The notes beneath the pieces were generated by a model that was given only the letters and a program-made list of their open reading frames with translations, was not told where the DNA came from and ran no database searches. A DNA stretch of 58,324 nucleotides, taken from the NCBI GenBank assembly GCA_902778585.1, contig CACYYD010000011.1:1-58324 (forward strand). Direction: 5' to 3'. Position numbers and translations under genes: made by a program. Within the stretch, counting starts at the first letter, position 1. Every line of letters begins with the position of its first letter. This DNA comes from an uncultured Eubacteriales bacterium. GTDB lineage: Bacteria > Bacillota > Clostridia > Peptostreptococcales > Anaerovoracaceae. Shown here piece by piece: positions 18,385 to 28,113 of the stretch.

Positions 18385-20376
18385 ATAGATACTGCAGCAA
18401 ATAACAGGAAACAATATGATGTAATCGTTATCGGAGCCGGTCACGCCGGGTGTGAGGCCGGCCTTATTTGTGCGCGCATGGGAATGAAGACGGCCATGTT
18501 CTGCACGGACATCGCGTCAGTTGCCATGATGCCGTGCAATCCGTCGATCGGAGGAACAGGCAAGGGACACCTCGTCAGGGAAGTCGATGCGCTTGGCGGA
18601 GAGATGGGCCTCAATATAGACAAGACCTTTATACAGTCCAAGATGCTCAATACCTCAAAGGGCCCGGCTGTGCATTCACTCAGGGCGCAGGCAGATAAAG
18701 AGAAGTATCATCAGGAGATGCTGAGGACTATCCGCGGGCAGGAAAACCTCGATCTCATAGAGGATGAGGTCACTGAACTCATTGTGGATAATTCTGAGGC
18801 CGGTGAAGGCGATGCTTACGCAAAAGCCGGAAAAATCAAGGGCGTCAGGACTTCAGAAGATGTGGAATACTTCTGCGATGCTGTTGTTATCTGTACAGGG
18901 ACCTTCCTCGGAGGAAAGATATTCATCGGTGATGATGTTACTGTGTCAGGACCGGCAGGACTGAGACCTGCGACAAAGCTGGGAGAAAATCTCAAGGAGC
19001 TCGGCATCCCTATCCGCCGCTTCAAGACAGGCACTCCTGCCCGGATGCATAAGGATACGCTCGACTATGATGCGATGACCGAGCAGAAGGGCGACGCAAA
19101 GATAGTCCCGTTCAGTTTCATGAACGAGGACAAGGATTATGATATCGACCAGATAAGCTGCTGGCTCTCGTATACCAATGAGACCACGCATAAAATCATC
19201 CTGGACAATATAGAAAGATCAGCCATGTACTCCGGAAATATCGTCGGAGTCGGGCCGAGATACTGTCCGTCTATCGAAGACAAAGTATCGCGATTCAGAG
19301 ACAGAAAGAGACATCAGCTTTTCGTAGAACCAGAGGGCCTGGATACTGATCTCATGTACATACAGGGCATGAGTTCGAGTCTCCCGGAGGATGTGCAGCA
19401 CGCTTTCTATGCTACCATTCCGGGGCTTGAACATGCTGAAATTCTAAGCCCGGCGTACGCGATCGAGTATGACTGTGCCGACCCTCTTTCGCTTAAGCCA
19501 AGCCTCGAAAGCAAGGTGGTTGAGAACCTCTTCTGTGCCGGCCAGTTCAACGGAAGCTCGGGCTATGAGGAGGCGGCTTCGCAGGGACTTATTGCGGGTA
19601 TAAATGCTGTCTGCAAACTGAGGGCTCATGAGCCGCTGGTACTCAGAAGAGACCAGGCATATATAGGCGTACTTATAGATGATCTTGTCACCAAGGGTAC
19701 GAATGAGCCTTACAGGATCATGACTTCAAGAGCCGAGTACAGGCTCCTTCTCAGACAGGATAACGCAGACAGAAGACTTACTGAGACCGGCTATGAATTC
19801 GGTACCGTCTCTGAAGAGAGATACAGAAGGTATCTGGAAAAGAAGGAGCGTGTGGATTCTGAGATCGCCAGACTCAGGACAAAGAAGGTGGATATAGATA
19901 CTTTCAGAAACTTCCTTCTCAGACATGAGGCTTCCGCAGCTGACGGAGTGGAGCTTTCCGATGAGGAAAAGGCTCTTCTCGAAAGAAAGAAGAAAGACAT
20001 CGCGGAGACTCCTAATCAGACTTTCGCGGAGATCCTTAAGAGACCTGCGATCTCGTATGTAGATCTTGCAGAGATAGATGAGGACAGACCTGAGCTCAAC
20101 GAGAACGAAAAGACTGAAGTCGAAGTCATCCTCAAGTATGACGGATACATCAGAAAGCAGATAAATGAAGTTGAAAAGCTGAGGAGTCTTGAAGACAAGA
20201 AGCTCAGCGAAAACCTTGATTATAATTCGATCGGAGGCCTAAGGCTTGAAGCGAGACAGAAGCTTACAGCCATAAGGCCGTTGACTGTGGGTCAGGCAAG
20301 CCGCATATCCGGAGTGTCTCCTGCAGACATAAACGTTCTGCTGGTATATCTTGAGAAAGAGATGCGCAGCAGGTAA
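18385..20376 (+). CDS. mnmG: tRNA uridine 5-carboxymethylaminomethyl modification enzyme MnmG, apparent AUA start
   Basis: The FAD-binding partner of MnmE. The reading frame encodes DVIVIGAGHAGCEAG (Rossmann motif), then PSIGGTGKGHLV, the CTGTFLGGKIFIG region and a C-terminal helical domain. The first in-frame ATG (18478) lies downstream of the FAD motif and would give an inactive protein. Between the upstream in-frame stop (18358-18360) and that ATG there is no ATG, GTG, TTG or CTG. The best start is the ATA at 18385, six bases after a perfect GGAGGA (18373-18378), giving MDTAANNRKQYDVIVIGAG and 663 residues. Either a rare AUA start, a start-codon mutation or a sequencing error explains this. 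Confidence 0.9.
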   Translation: MDTAANNRKQYDVIVIGAGHAGCEAGLICARMGMKTAMFCTDIASVAMMPCNPSIGGTGKGHLVREVDALGGEMGLNIDKTFIQSKMLNTSKGPAVHSLRAQADKEKYHQEMLRTIRGQENLDLIEDEVTELIVDNSEAGEGDAYAKAGKIKGVRTSEDVEYFCDAVVICTGTFLGGKIFIGDDVTVSGPAGLRPATKLGENLKELGIPIRRFKTGTPARMHKDTLDYDAMTEQKGDAKIVPFSFMNEDKDYDIDQISCWLSYTNETTHKIILDNIERSAMYSGNIVGVGPRYCPSIEDKVSRFRDRKRHQLFVEPEGLDTDLMYIQGMSSSLPEDVQHAFYATIPGLEHAEILSPAYAIEYDCADPLSLKPSLESKVVENLFCAGQFNGSSGYEEAASQGLIAGINAVCKLRAHEPLVLRRDQAYIGVLIDDLVTKGTNEPYRIMTSRAEYRLLLRQDNADRRLTETGYEFGTVSEERYRRYLEKKERVDSEIARLRTKKVDIDTFRNFLLRHEASAADGVELSDEEKALLERKKKDIAETPNQTFAEILKRPAISYVDLAEIDEDRPELNENEKTEVEVILKYDGYIRKQINEVEKLRSLEDKKLSENLDYNSIGGLRLEARQKLTAIRPLTVGQASRISGVSPADINVLLVYLEKEMRSR

Positions 20377-20413
20377 TTAGCAATCACTTTTGAATTTAAT
20401 AATATAGGTGCTT

Positions 20414-21070
20414 ATGCTCAATAACTCAGATAGTATATTTGAATATCTCGGCTCACGCTATGACGAAGAAAAGGCAAAGAAGCTCTTCGCATATCTTGAT
20501 ATGGTCCTTGAGAGAAATGAGCATATCAATCTTACCGCTGTGAGGGACAGGGATGAAGCTGCAGTAAAGCATCTTCTGGACTCTCTGGCGATCACGGATC
20601 TGCCTGAGTATAAGAAGGCCGGGAAGATCATAGATGTCGGTACGGGCGCAGGCTTCCCCGGTGCTCTTCTTGCCATTGTAAGCCCGGAGAAAGAGTTCGT
20701 TCTTCTGGACTCCACTCTTAAGCGCCTTAAAGTCATAGATGAATTCGCTGCCGCCCTTGGCGTCGGCAATTTAAAGACTCTTCATGCCAGAGCAGAAGAG
20801 ATAAACAGAAAGCCTGAATACAGCGGAGCTTTTGACCTCTGCGTATCCAGAGCAGTAGCAAATCTTGACACCCTTTCAAAGTGGTGCCTTCCTTTCGTCA
20901 GAAAAGGCGGCTTCTTTATATCATATAAGGGTGAAGCCTATTCCGAAGAAGTTGAAACGGCATCCAAAACTCTTAAACGTCTCGGCGCATCTGTTGTCCG
21001 CGCCGATTCCTATAAAGATGTGCCTGAAGAGATCTCCGGGCACGTCCTCCTCGTTATATCCAGAAAGTAA
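20414..21070 (+). CDS. rsmG: 16S rRNA (guanine527-N7)-methyltransferase RsmG
   Basis: A 218-residue SAM-dependent methyltransferase. Typical motifs are NEHINLTAVRD, LLDSLAI, the SAM loop IIDVGTGAGFPG and CVSRAVANL. It follows mnmG as usual. The start is ambiguous: ATG at 20414 was chosen, with AGGTG close upstream; a GTG at 20408 is the alternative. Confidence 0.95.
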   Translation: MLNNSDSIFEYLGSRYDEEKAKKLFAYLDMVLERNEHINLTAVRDRDEAAVKHLLDSLAITDLPEYKKAGKIIDVGTGAGFPGALLAIVSPEKEFVLLDSTLKRLKVIDEFAAALGVGNLKTLHARAEEINRKPEYSGAFDLCVSRAVANLDTLSKWCLPFVRKGGFFISYKGEAYSEEVETASKTLKRLGASVVRADSYKDVPEEISGHVLLVISRK

Positions 21071-21071
21071 T

Positions 21072-21087
21072 TGTTTCACGTGAAACA
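21072..21087. promoter_or_regulatory. parS centromere site 1
   Basis: Perfect 16-bp palindrome TGTTTCACGTGAAACA, the conserved ParB (Spo0J) loading site, one base after the rsmG stop codon. Confidence 0.97.
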
Positions 21088-21124
21088 TACAATCCGATAT
21101 TAACATTCTGCCGGAAGCGGCGAT

Positions 21125-21140
21125 TGTTTCACGTGAAACA
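21125..21140. promoter_or_regulatory. parS centromere site 2
   Basis: A second perfect TGTTTCACGTGAAACA, 53 bp after the first. The two are about five helical turns apart and lie upstream of parA, where ParB binding could also affect parAB transcription. A TATAAT at 21274-21279 is a plausible -10 for parA. Confidence 0.97.
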
Positions 21141-21326
21141 TCATATCTATATATAGTGGCTGTTCTGCCCCCGGAACACAATTTGCGTAATGCACAAATT
21201 TAAGGCCACTGAAATCACCGAAACCACACATTAAAAGGCATATATAAAGTAGAAAACCTTCTTCAAAAAGAGCTATAATACATGGAAGTGTTTAATCGGG
21301 ATTTATGTCCCGCAGGAGGTTTTTAG

Positions 21327-22112
21327 ATGGGCAAGGCAATTGCTATTTTCAATCAGAAAGGCGGAGTCGGCAAGACTACGACCAACATCAATCTCGCAGC
21401 ATGTCTCGCGAAGAAAGGAAAGAAAGTCCTCATGGTGGACATCGACCCTCAGGGAAATACCACCAGCGGAATAGGCATCCGAAAAAGGACTCTGAAGAAT
21501 ACTCTCTATGACGCGCTCATAGACATGGATTTTGATGTTCGTAAAGCCGTTCTTCCAACGTATACGGAGAATCTCTTCCTCATCCCGGCAAGTGTTGATC
21601 TGGCCGGCGCAGAGGTTGAGCTCGCGCAGCTTGAGGGCCGTGAAGGCAGACTCAAAAGGGTCATCGATGCAGTAAGAAACGATTATGACTACATACTGGT
21701 CGACTGCCCTCCTTCACTCGGTATCCTCACAATCAACTCGCTTACCGCTGTAAACAGCGTGCTGATCCCTATCCAGTGCGAGTTCTATGCGCTTGAGGGC
21801 GTAAGCCAGCTCATAAGCACCATCGAAAAGGTCAAGGAAAGACTGAACCCGTCCCTTTACATTGACGGCGTAATCCTGAGCATGTTTGACGGAAGGACAA
21901 ATCTTTCGCAGGCTGTAGTCCAGGATGTAAGAAACTTCTTCGGACCTGCAATGTACGACACTATTATTCCGCGAAATGTCAGACTGGCTGAGGCTCCGAG
22001 CTACGGTCGTGCGATCCTCGATTACGATCCGAGCGCTCAGGGTGCCAAGGCGTATCAGGAATTCACTAAGGAGTTCCTGGCCAGAGAAAGAGCAAGAAAG
22101 AAAGCGAAATAA
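21327..22112 (+). CDS. parA: Chromosome partitioning ATPase ParA/Soj
   Basis: A 261-residue deviant Walker A ATPase with KGGVGKTTT at residues 10-18, DIDPQGNTTSG, and the switch motif DCPPSLG. It drives ParB-parS segregation and regulates DnaA in Bacillus. AGGAGGT precedes the ATG. The two parS sites lie just upstream and parB begins 3 bp after the stop. Confidence 0.97.
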   Translation: MGKAIAIFNQKGGVGKTTTNINLAACLAKKGKKVLMVDIDPQGNTTSGIGIRKRTLKNTLYDALIDMDFDVRKAVLPTYTENLFLIPASVDLAGAEVELAQLEGREGRLKRVIDAVRNDYDYILVDCPPSLGILTINSLTAVNSVLIPIQCEFYALEGVSQLISTIEKVKERLNPSLYIDGVILSMFDGRTNLSQAVVQDVRNFFGPAMYDTIIPRNVRLAEAPSYGRAILDYDPSAQGAKAYQEFTKEFLARERARKKAK

Positions 22113-22114
22113 CA

Positions 22115-23062
22115 ATGGCTAAGAAATCAGGACTTGGAAGGGGCCTTGACGCGCTTTTCGCTGATGCAGCCCCGATAATCGAAGAACCGGCAGCAGCCGA
22201 AAAGCCTTCAAAAGTCAAGGGAAAGAAGGAAGAAGCAGTCTCTGTTGAAAACGAGGACAGAGTCCTCTATATCGACATCAACGATATCAAGCCTAACAGC
22301 GCTCAGCCGAGAAAGAACTTTGACGAGGAAAAACTTGCAGAACTCGCCAACTCGATCAGGGCAAACGGAGTCATCCAGCCGCTGATAGTCAGGGAGAGCG
22401 CCGGCGGCTATGAACTGGTAGCGGGCGAAAGAAGATGGCGCGCATCCAGGCAGGCAGGTCTCAGGACTGTCCCATGCATTCTGAGAAACTTCGACGACAG
22501 GCAGAACGCCATAGTCGCGATAATCGAGAACATGCAGAGAGAGGACCTCGATCCTATCGAAGAAGCGTTGGGTCTTAAGTCGATGACCGAGAAATACGGT
22601 TTCACGCAGGAGCAGGTATCTGAGTCGCTCGGCAGGAGCCGCACATATATAGCAAACAGCATCAGACTGCTGAAGCTTCCGGAAGAGATACAGCAGTACG
22701 TGTCCAGCGGACAAATGTCCGCGGCTCACGGAAGAACCATCATCAATATCTCGGACAAGGCAAAGCAGAAAGAGATAGCAGACAAGATAATACGCAATGA
22801 TCTTTCCGTCAGGGCGACCGAACGCCTGGCAGAGAAAGTCAAGGATGAACTCAAGCCTGAGCGCAGGAGGCGCAAAAAGGCGGCTGCAGATGACAAGGCC
22901 AAAAGCGCTGAGATCGCTGCGGTCGAAAGAGAACTCATGACTCTTACCGGAACAAAGGTCCGCATAGACGGAGATGACAGTAAGGGAAAGATAGAACTTG
23001 AGTACTACAGTCTCGATGAGCTCAACAGGCTCATAGACACACTTAGGGACGCCTTTAAGTAG
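22115..23062 (+). CDS. parB: Chromosome partitioning protein ParB/Spo0J
   Basis: A 315-residue CTP-dependent DNA clamp. The N-terminus (KSGLGRGLDALF) is the ParA-interacting segment. The CTP-binding domain has the GERRWRA motif, a helix-turn-helix (QEQVSESLGRSRTYIANSI) lies near residues 170-190, and the C-terminal dimerisation domain ends DELNRLIDTLRD. A Lys/Ala-rich linker precedes the last domain. Confidence 0.97.
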   Translation: MAKKSGLGRGLDALFADAAPIIEEPAAAEKPSKVKGKKEEAVSVENEDRVLYIDINDIKPNSAQPRKNFDEEKLAELANSIRANGVIQPLIVRESAGGYELVAGERRWRASRQAGLRTVPCILRNFDDRQNAIVAIIENMQREDLDPIEEALGLKSMTEKYGFTQEQVSESLGRSRTYIANSIRLLKLPEEIQQYVSSGQMSAAHGRTIINISDKAKQKEIADKIIRNDLSVRATERLAEKVKDELKPERRRRKKAAADDKAKSAEIAAVERELMTLTGTKVRIDGDDSKGKIELEYYSLDELNRLIDTLRDAFK

Positions 23063-23074
23063 CGAGGTGACTTT

Positions 23075-24871
23075 ATGGACGAACAATACATAAGTACTCT
23101 CCCCTTCCCCGCCTGTACGGTTGATACGGACGGAATAGTAAGAGGGGCAAATCCGCTCATCAAGAACGTATTTGTATACGAGGATATTGTCGGATACAAC
23201 TTCTTTACGCTTACGGGAATCAAGCGGGAGCAGCTCATGGATGCAAACCATGAGGAGATGATCATCGAGCGTAATGACAAGATGTTCAAGCTCTGGATCA
23301 ACGAAGGCGCTAAAGAGGACGAGGATATCGTGGTCTTCTTTGATGAAGCGACTGCCAGGGAATCCTTCAGGACAAAGCTTGAAAGCGACAGAGCGGTTAT
23401 CGCGTATATCAATATCGATAACTACGATGAGCTGATCGCAAGCGCTCCGGAGGATTTCAGAAGGATGATCCCTGCGCAGATCGACAGCCTTGTCCGTAAG
23501 TGGGGCGCATCGTTCGAGTCCCCGGTGATAAGCATCGAAGAGGACCGGTATGTAATGTATACCAGCCAGGGCAAACTTCAGAAGATGATCGATGAAAACT
23601 TCAGCGTTCTCGACGAAGTGAGAAAGATAGAGTCGCAGATAGACTTCCCGGCATCGATAAGTATCGGCGTGGGACTTTCGAGCGTATCACTGCTGGAGTC
23701 GACCGAACTTGCCGAAGCAGCACTGGAGCTTGCACTCGGCCGCGGAGGCGACCAGGCCGTTGTAAAGACGGACGAGCAGACAAAGTACTACGGCGGAACA
23801 CTGCAGTCGTTTGAGAAAAACAACCGCAGCAAGCCGAGAGTCATCGCGCACGCTATAAAGGCTCTGGTGAACGACAGCGACAAGGTCTTCATAATGGGCC
23901 ACAGATGGCCTGACATGGACTCCTTCGGGTCGGCTGTCGGAGCAAGCGCAATATGCACATACCTCGGCAAAGACTCGTACATCGTCCTGGACAAGCACAA
24001 TGATGCCCTCGATGTCGTGTACGATCACGTTGCCGACACCGAAGATTACAACATAATCAAATCCGAGAGAGCTCTCAGGATGATCACCGACAGGTCGCTG
24101 CTCATAATAGTGGATACAAACAGGCCGATGCTCGTTGAGAGCCCCGAACTCGTTGAGGCGGCTAAGACGAGAGTCATAATCGACCATCACAGACTGACGG
24201 CCGACTCGTACCAGAACTCGGCGGTCGCATACATAGAAAGCTATGCATCATCTGCGAGCGAGCTCATAGCAGAGCTTATGCAGCACTTCTCGCAGAAGAG
24301 GTTCATAAACAAGCTCGAGGCCGAGGCGATGCTTGCCGGCATAATGGTCGACTCAAACAGCTTCTCGGTGAGAACGGGTGTCAGGACCTTCGAGGCCGCA
24401 TCGTGGCTTAAGCGCGGAGGCGCTGATACCACTGAGGTAAAGAGGTTCTTCCAGGTGAAGCGAGAGGACTTCTCAATAAAGGCGAACGCTATCGCCGGAG
24501 CGGAATTCGATGAGACCGGCATAGCCTATGCGGTAGCGGAAGGCACTGCCGACAATATGCAGATCATAAACGCCCAGGTCGCAGATGAGCTGCTGACCGT
24601 CAAGGGCACAAAGGCATCGTTCTCATTCGGCAGAAACGAGCGCGGTCAGACTGTTATAAGCGCAAGATCGCTCGGGGACATAAACGTCCAGCTCATCATG
24701 GAGAAGCTGGGGGGCGGAGGCCACTTCACATCGGCAGCTGCCCAGACCGACGATCCTCTTGCCGAAGTACTCGCACGTGTCAGAAAGCTCGTGAAGGAGT
24801 ACATAGAGCACGAAGAGGAAGAGCGCAGACAGAAAATGACAAGAACACAGGAGATCGAACTGATCAGATAG
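23075..24871 (+). CDS. gdpP: GdpP-like cyclic-di-AMP phosphodiesterase without membrane helices
   Basis: A 598-residue protein with an N-terminal PAS-like domain (about 1-85), a degenerate GGDEF domain (about 95-250), and a DHH catalytic domain with [15 protein letters not shown] near residue 275, DTNRP and DHHR. A DHHA1 domain ends with [12 protein letters not shown]. It should hydrolyse c-di-AMP to pApA. GdpP of Bacillus and Staphylococcus is about 655 residues and starts with two transmembrane helices; here the protein begins directly in the PAS region with no hydrophobic segment, so it is predicted soluble. It is followed by rplI and dnaB, the usual context. Confidence 0.92.
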   Translation: MDEQYISTLPFPACTVDTDGIVRGANPLIKNVFVYEDIVGYNFFTLTGIKREQLMDANHEEMIIERNDKMFKLWINEGAKEDEDIVVFFDEATARESFRTKLESDRAVIAYINIDNYDELIASAPEDFRRMIPAQIDSLVRKWGASFESPVISIEEDRYVMYTSQGKLQKMIDENFSVLDEVRKIESQIDFPASISIGVGLSSVSLLESTELAEAALELALGRGGDQAVVKTDEQTKYYGGTLQSFEKNNRSKPRVIAHAIKALVNDSDKVFIMGHRWPDMDSFGSAVGASAICTYLGKDSYIVLDKHNDALDVVYDHVADTEDYNIIKSERALRMITDRSLLIIVDTNRPMLVESPELVEAAKTRVIIDHHRLTADSYQNSAVAYIESYASSASELIAELMQHFSQKRFINKLEAEAMLAGIMVDSNSFSVRTGVRTFEAASWLKRGGADTTEVKRFFQVKREDFSIKANAIAGAEFDETGIAYAVAEGTADNMQIINAQVADELLTVKGTKASFSFGRNERGQTVISARSLGDINVQLIMEKLGGGGHFTSAAAQTDDPLAEVLARVRKLVKEYIEHEEEERRQKMTRTQEIELIR

Positions 24872-24890
24872 AAAGACAGAGGTTACCGGA

Positions 24891-25337
24891 ATGGAAATAA
24901 TACTGAAAAAGGACGTTAAGGGTACAGGCAAGGCCGGAGATGTCGTAAAGGTAAGCGACGGATTCGCGCGCAACAAGCTGATCCCGGGAGGTCTTGCTGT
25001 TGAGGCTACTCCTGCAAACAGGAAGGCGATCGAAAGAGAAAAGGCAAAGGCCGCTGAGAAATACGCTCAGGAAAAGGCTGCCGCTGAAGATCTCGCCCGC
25101 AGACTCGCTGACAAGATCGTTGTCGTAAAGACAAAGGTCGGCGACAACGGCAGACTCTTTGGTGCCATCACATCGATGGACATCGCAGGAGCCATCAAGG
25201 AGCAGACAGGCGAAGATGTGGACAAGAGAAAGATCATCCTCAGCAAGCCTATCAAGGAGACTTGCGTCGAGACCATTGAGATCAAGCTCTTCCAGGACGT
25301 AAACGCTAAGGTCGTTATCAGAGTCGAAGGCGAATAA
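24891..25337 (+). CDS. rplI: Large ribosomal subunit protein bL9
   Basis: A 148-residue protein with the canonical N-terminal domain ([19 protein letters not shown], then [19 protein letters not shown]), a long charged connecting helix and the C-terminal domain. It lies 4 bp before dnaB and 19 bp after gdpP. Confidence 0.97.
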   Translation: MEIILKKDVKGTGKAGDVVKVSDGFARNKLIPGGLAVEATPANRKAIEREKAKAAEKYAQEKAAAEDLARRLADKIVVVKTKVGDNGRLFGAITSMDIAGAIKEQTGEDVDKRKIILSKPIKETCVETIEIKLFQDVNAKVVIRVEGE

Positions 25338-25341
25338 TAAA

Positions 25342-26700
25342 ATGGACGAAGAAAGAAAAGACGTACTGCTTCCGCCGACTGACATAGACGCGGAGAAAGC
25401 AGTGCTGGGCTCCATGCTCAAGAATCAGGACGCGAGGGCCGATGTCATCGCCCTTTTGCGTGCTGAGGACTTCTATCTGAAGGAGCATCAAGAGATATAC
25501 AAGACCATGCTCGACATGGACCAGAGGGGAACGGGTGTCGATATAACCACCGTCTACTCCGCTCTCAAGCAGAGAAAGACCTCTGACATGGTCGGAGGCA
25601 TCACATACCTCAGCAGGCTGATGGACGAGGCGATCGTGCCGTCCAACGCCCGCTACTACGCCGAGACCGTGGCGGACAAATCCAAGATGAGGCAGCTGAT
25701 CAATGAGGCAGAGTCCATAAGGGATGCGGCCTACTCATCGGAGCTTCCGCCGGAGGACATACTCGACAGCGCCGAGCAGCGCATACTCGAGATCGCTCAC
25801 AAGTCGCAGCGCAGCAGCTATGTGGACATCAATGACGTTCTCTTTGAGAACATAAAGAATCTGCAGGAGCTTGAGAAGAGCGGCGCCGAGAAAGGAACGC
25901 CGACGGGCTTCAGAGATGTCGACAAGATCCTCGGAGGCTTCCAGAGGACCGACCTTATCATCCTGGCCGCAAGACCGGGTGTCGGAAAGACTGCGTTCGC
26001 TCTCAACTGCGCAGAATACGCGGCTTCGGTCGGCAAAAAGGTAATGATATTCAGCCTCGAAATGGCCAACACGCAGCTTGGCGAGAGACTTCTTTCCATG
26101 ACTTCAAGCGTTCCTCTTGAGAATATCCACAAGGGAACGCTCTCGATGGAGGACTGGGAGGATCTTTCGGCTGCCCAGGACAGCTTCTACGGGATGGACA
26201 TGGTGATCGATGAATCGTCTGTCATAACCCCGCTCGAGATGAAGAACAAATGCCGCCGCTTCAAGCAGGAGAAAGGAGATCTCGACCTCGTCGTGATCGA
26301 CTACCTCCAGCTGATGAGCATGGGCGGATACAGGATAGAACAGAGAGAAAAGGAGATCGCGGCCATAACGAGATCCATAAAGATCATGGCCAAGGAGCTT
26401 GACTGCGCGGTCGTGCTTCTGTCGCAGCTCTCCAGAGGACCCGAACAGCGCGGAGGCGATCACATGCCTAAGCTCTCAGACCTCAGAGACTCCGGCGCGA
26501 TCGAGCAGGACGCCGACGTCGTTATCTTCCTGAAGAGAGACGACTACTACAGCTCCGAAGATGAGCGCGCAAACATAGATGACAGCACGGGACTCACCTG
26601 CGCTGTCAACATAGCAAAGCACAGAAACGGTCCGGTCGGCGTTGCCAACCTGACCTGGATACCTAGATACGTTAAGTTCGGCAACATGGCAAGAGAGTAA
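25342..26700 (+). CDS. dnaB: Replicative DNA helicase DnaB
   Basis: A 452-residue hexameric helicase (DnaC in Bacillus nomenclature). The N-terminal domain begins PPTDIDAEKAVLGSML. The RecA-like domain has Walker A ARPGVGKTA near residues 209-217, Walker B LVVIDYLQLM and the arginine-finger region HRNGPVG. A DnaD-like loader protein is encoded 6 bp downstream. Confidence 0.97.
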   Translation: MDEERKDVLLPPTDIDAEKAVLGSMLKNQDARADVIALLRAEDFYLKEHQEIYKTMLDMDQRGTGVDITTVYSALKQRKTSDMVGGITYLSRLMDEAIVPSNARYYAETVADKSKMRQLINEAESIRDAAYSSELPPEDILDSAEQRILEIAHKSQRSSYVDINDVLFENIKNLQELEKSGAEKGTPTGFRDVDKILGGFQRTDLIILAARPGVGKTAFALNCAEYAASVGKKVMIFSLEMANTQLGERLLSMTSSVPLENIHKGTLSMEDWEDLSAAQDSFYGMDMVIDESSVITPLEMKNKCRRFKQEKGDLDLVVIDYLQLMSMGGYRIEQREKEIAAITRSIKIMAKELDCAVVLLSQLSRGPEQRGGDHMPKLSDLRDSGAIEQDADVVIFLKRDDYYSSEDERANIDDSTGLTCAVNIAKHRNGPVGVANLTWIPRYVKFGNMARE

Positions 26701-26706
26701 GGAATC

Positions 26707-28113
26707 ATGGCAAAGGTCAAGCTGCTGCTAGAGGAGACAAAGGATATCTTCCTGTACAGTACGGAAGTAGAGAACCTGTTTATAGGGGAGTTTCTGCCGG
26801 AGGCACCGGGGGACTATGTTAAGGCGTATCTTTTCTGCCTGATGTACGCCAAATTCGGGCAGACGGTCGACCCGCGCAAATTCTGTCTCAAGATGGGTCT
26901 CAGCAAGGATGAAGTCGAAGAGGCCTGGATCTACTGGGAGTCCAGAGGTCTCGTAAAAAGGATAAAGACCGTCAATGAGAACAATGAAGAGGAGGCGTCA
27001 CTGGTATTTCTGAGCCCGCTCGAGTCTCTTTACGGGCACGGTACGGCTGATGACGAAGCTGAAACCGCCGGCACAGAGGCCGGAGACGAAGCCCCGGACG
27101 CAGAGAGCGGAGACGACTTCCCTCTTTACATGTCGATCGACGATATGGACTTCGACGACGAGGTAAACGACCGGCTTACGGATAAAAAGCTGCGGGCTCT
27201 TTATGAGAAGTTCCAGATGATGACCGGCAGAACGGTCTCAAGGCAGGAGACTTCGAAGATAGAGGATGGCATAAAGGTGTACGGGATCGAGCCTGAGATA
27301 TTCGACTTTGCGATCGACTACTGCGCCGATCTCGAAAAGTACAGCGTAGACTATATCTTCAAAGTGGCGCTCAGGTGGACCGAGGAAGGCTGCCGCACCG
27401 CCGAAGACGCAAAGAAGCTGCTCGAGAAGCACAGCCTCAGGAATTCCTGGTACAGACAGGTCTTCAAGGCTCTCGGATGGAGCAGACTTCCGGCTCCTGC
27501 CGACAGGGAGATAATGGACAGATGGTTCGATGAGATGAAATGCCCTATCGGCGAGGTCCTCGACGCATGCAATGCCGCCGCCGGAATAAGGGAGCCGAAC
27601 CTTAGATACGTGAACAAGGTGCTTGAGAACCGCAGAGCAGAAAAAGGCGGGATCAACACGAGGGCAGAAAACAATGCTCCTGCTCCGGCTGCTGCGGCGA
27701 AAACCGAAGAGGCAAGCCCTGTCAGCCGCAAGGTGCTGGCTGACTACTATGAGTACATCAGGACGACCGATGAGAACGAGCAGAAGGCCCGCATCGGAGA
27801 GGTCATGCTGAAAGTTCCGGAGATGAAGAAACTCTTTGAGGAGGAGAGCCGCCTCAACGGCAGGATGCTCTCGCTCAGACCGGGCGGAGACCTTGACTCA
27901 AGGCAGAGGCTCAGGACTGAAAGGATAGAGATAGAAGAAAGGAAAAAGCAGCTTCTGGCAGAAAACGGATTCCCTGCCGGCTACCTGAACAGAAAGTACA
28001 GGTGCGATATATGCAAGGATACCGGATACACTGACGAAGGCATGGTGTGCAGCTGCTGCAGGCAGCGCGCCGCAGAGGCATATGACTGGCACACAAATAA
28101 AGAAAAGGCGTAG
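26707..28113 (+). CDS. DnaD-domain protein fused to a helicase-loader N-terminal zinc domain, no ATPase
   Basis: A 468-residue primosome-type protein. Residues about 15-85 look like the DnaD N-terminal winged helix (FLPEAPGDYVKAYLFCLMYA). An acidic linker follows, then the DnaD C-terminal domain (about 155-235, LYEKFQMMTGRTVSRQE and YIFKVALRW) and possibly a second such helical region. The last 130 residues resemble the N-terminal domain of the DnaI/DnaC loader: a long helical part, then RKYRCDICKDTGYTDEGMVC with the zinc cysteines. In the loader this domain, which contacts the helicase, precedes an AAA+ ATPase; here the protein stops after the zinc module and no AAA+ gene follows. The gene adjoins dnaB. 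Confidence 0.8.
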   Translation: MAKVKLLLEETKDIFLYSTEVENLFIGEFLPEAPGDYVKAYLFCLMYAKFGQTVDPRKFCLKMGLSKDEVEEAWIYWESRGLVKRIKTVNENNEEEASLVFLSPLESLYGHGTADDEAETAGTEAGDEAPDAESGDDFPLYMSIDDMDFDDEVNDRLTDKKLRALYEKFQMMTGRTVSRQETSKIEDGIKVYGIEPEIFDFAIDYCADLEKYSVDYIFKVALRWTEEGCRTAEDAKKLLEKHSLRNSWYRQVFKALGWSRLPAPADREIMDRWFDEMKCPIGEVLDACNAAAGIREPNLRYVNKVLENRRAEKGGINTRAENNAPAPAAAAKTEEASPVSRKVLADYYEYIRTTDENEQKARIGEVMLKVPEMKKLFEEESRLNGRMLSLRPGGDLDSRQRLRTERIEIEERKKQLLAENGFPAGYLNRKYRCDICKDTGYTDEGMVCSCCRQRAAEAYDWHTNKEKA

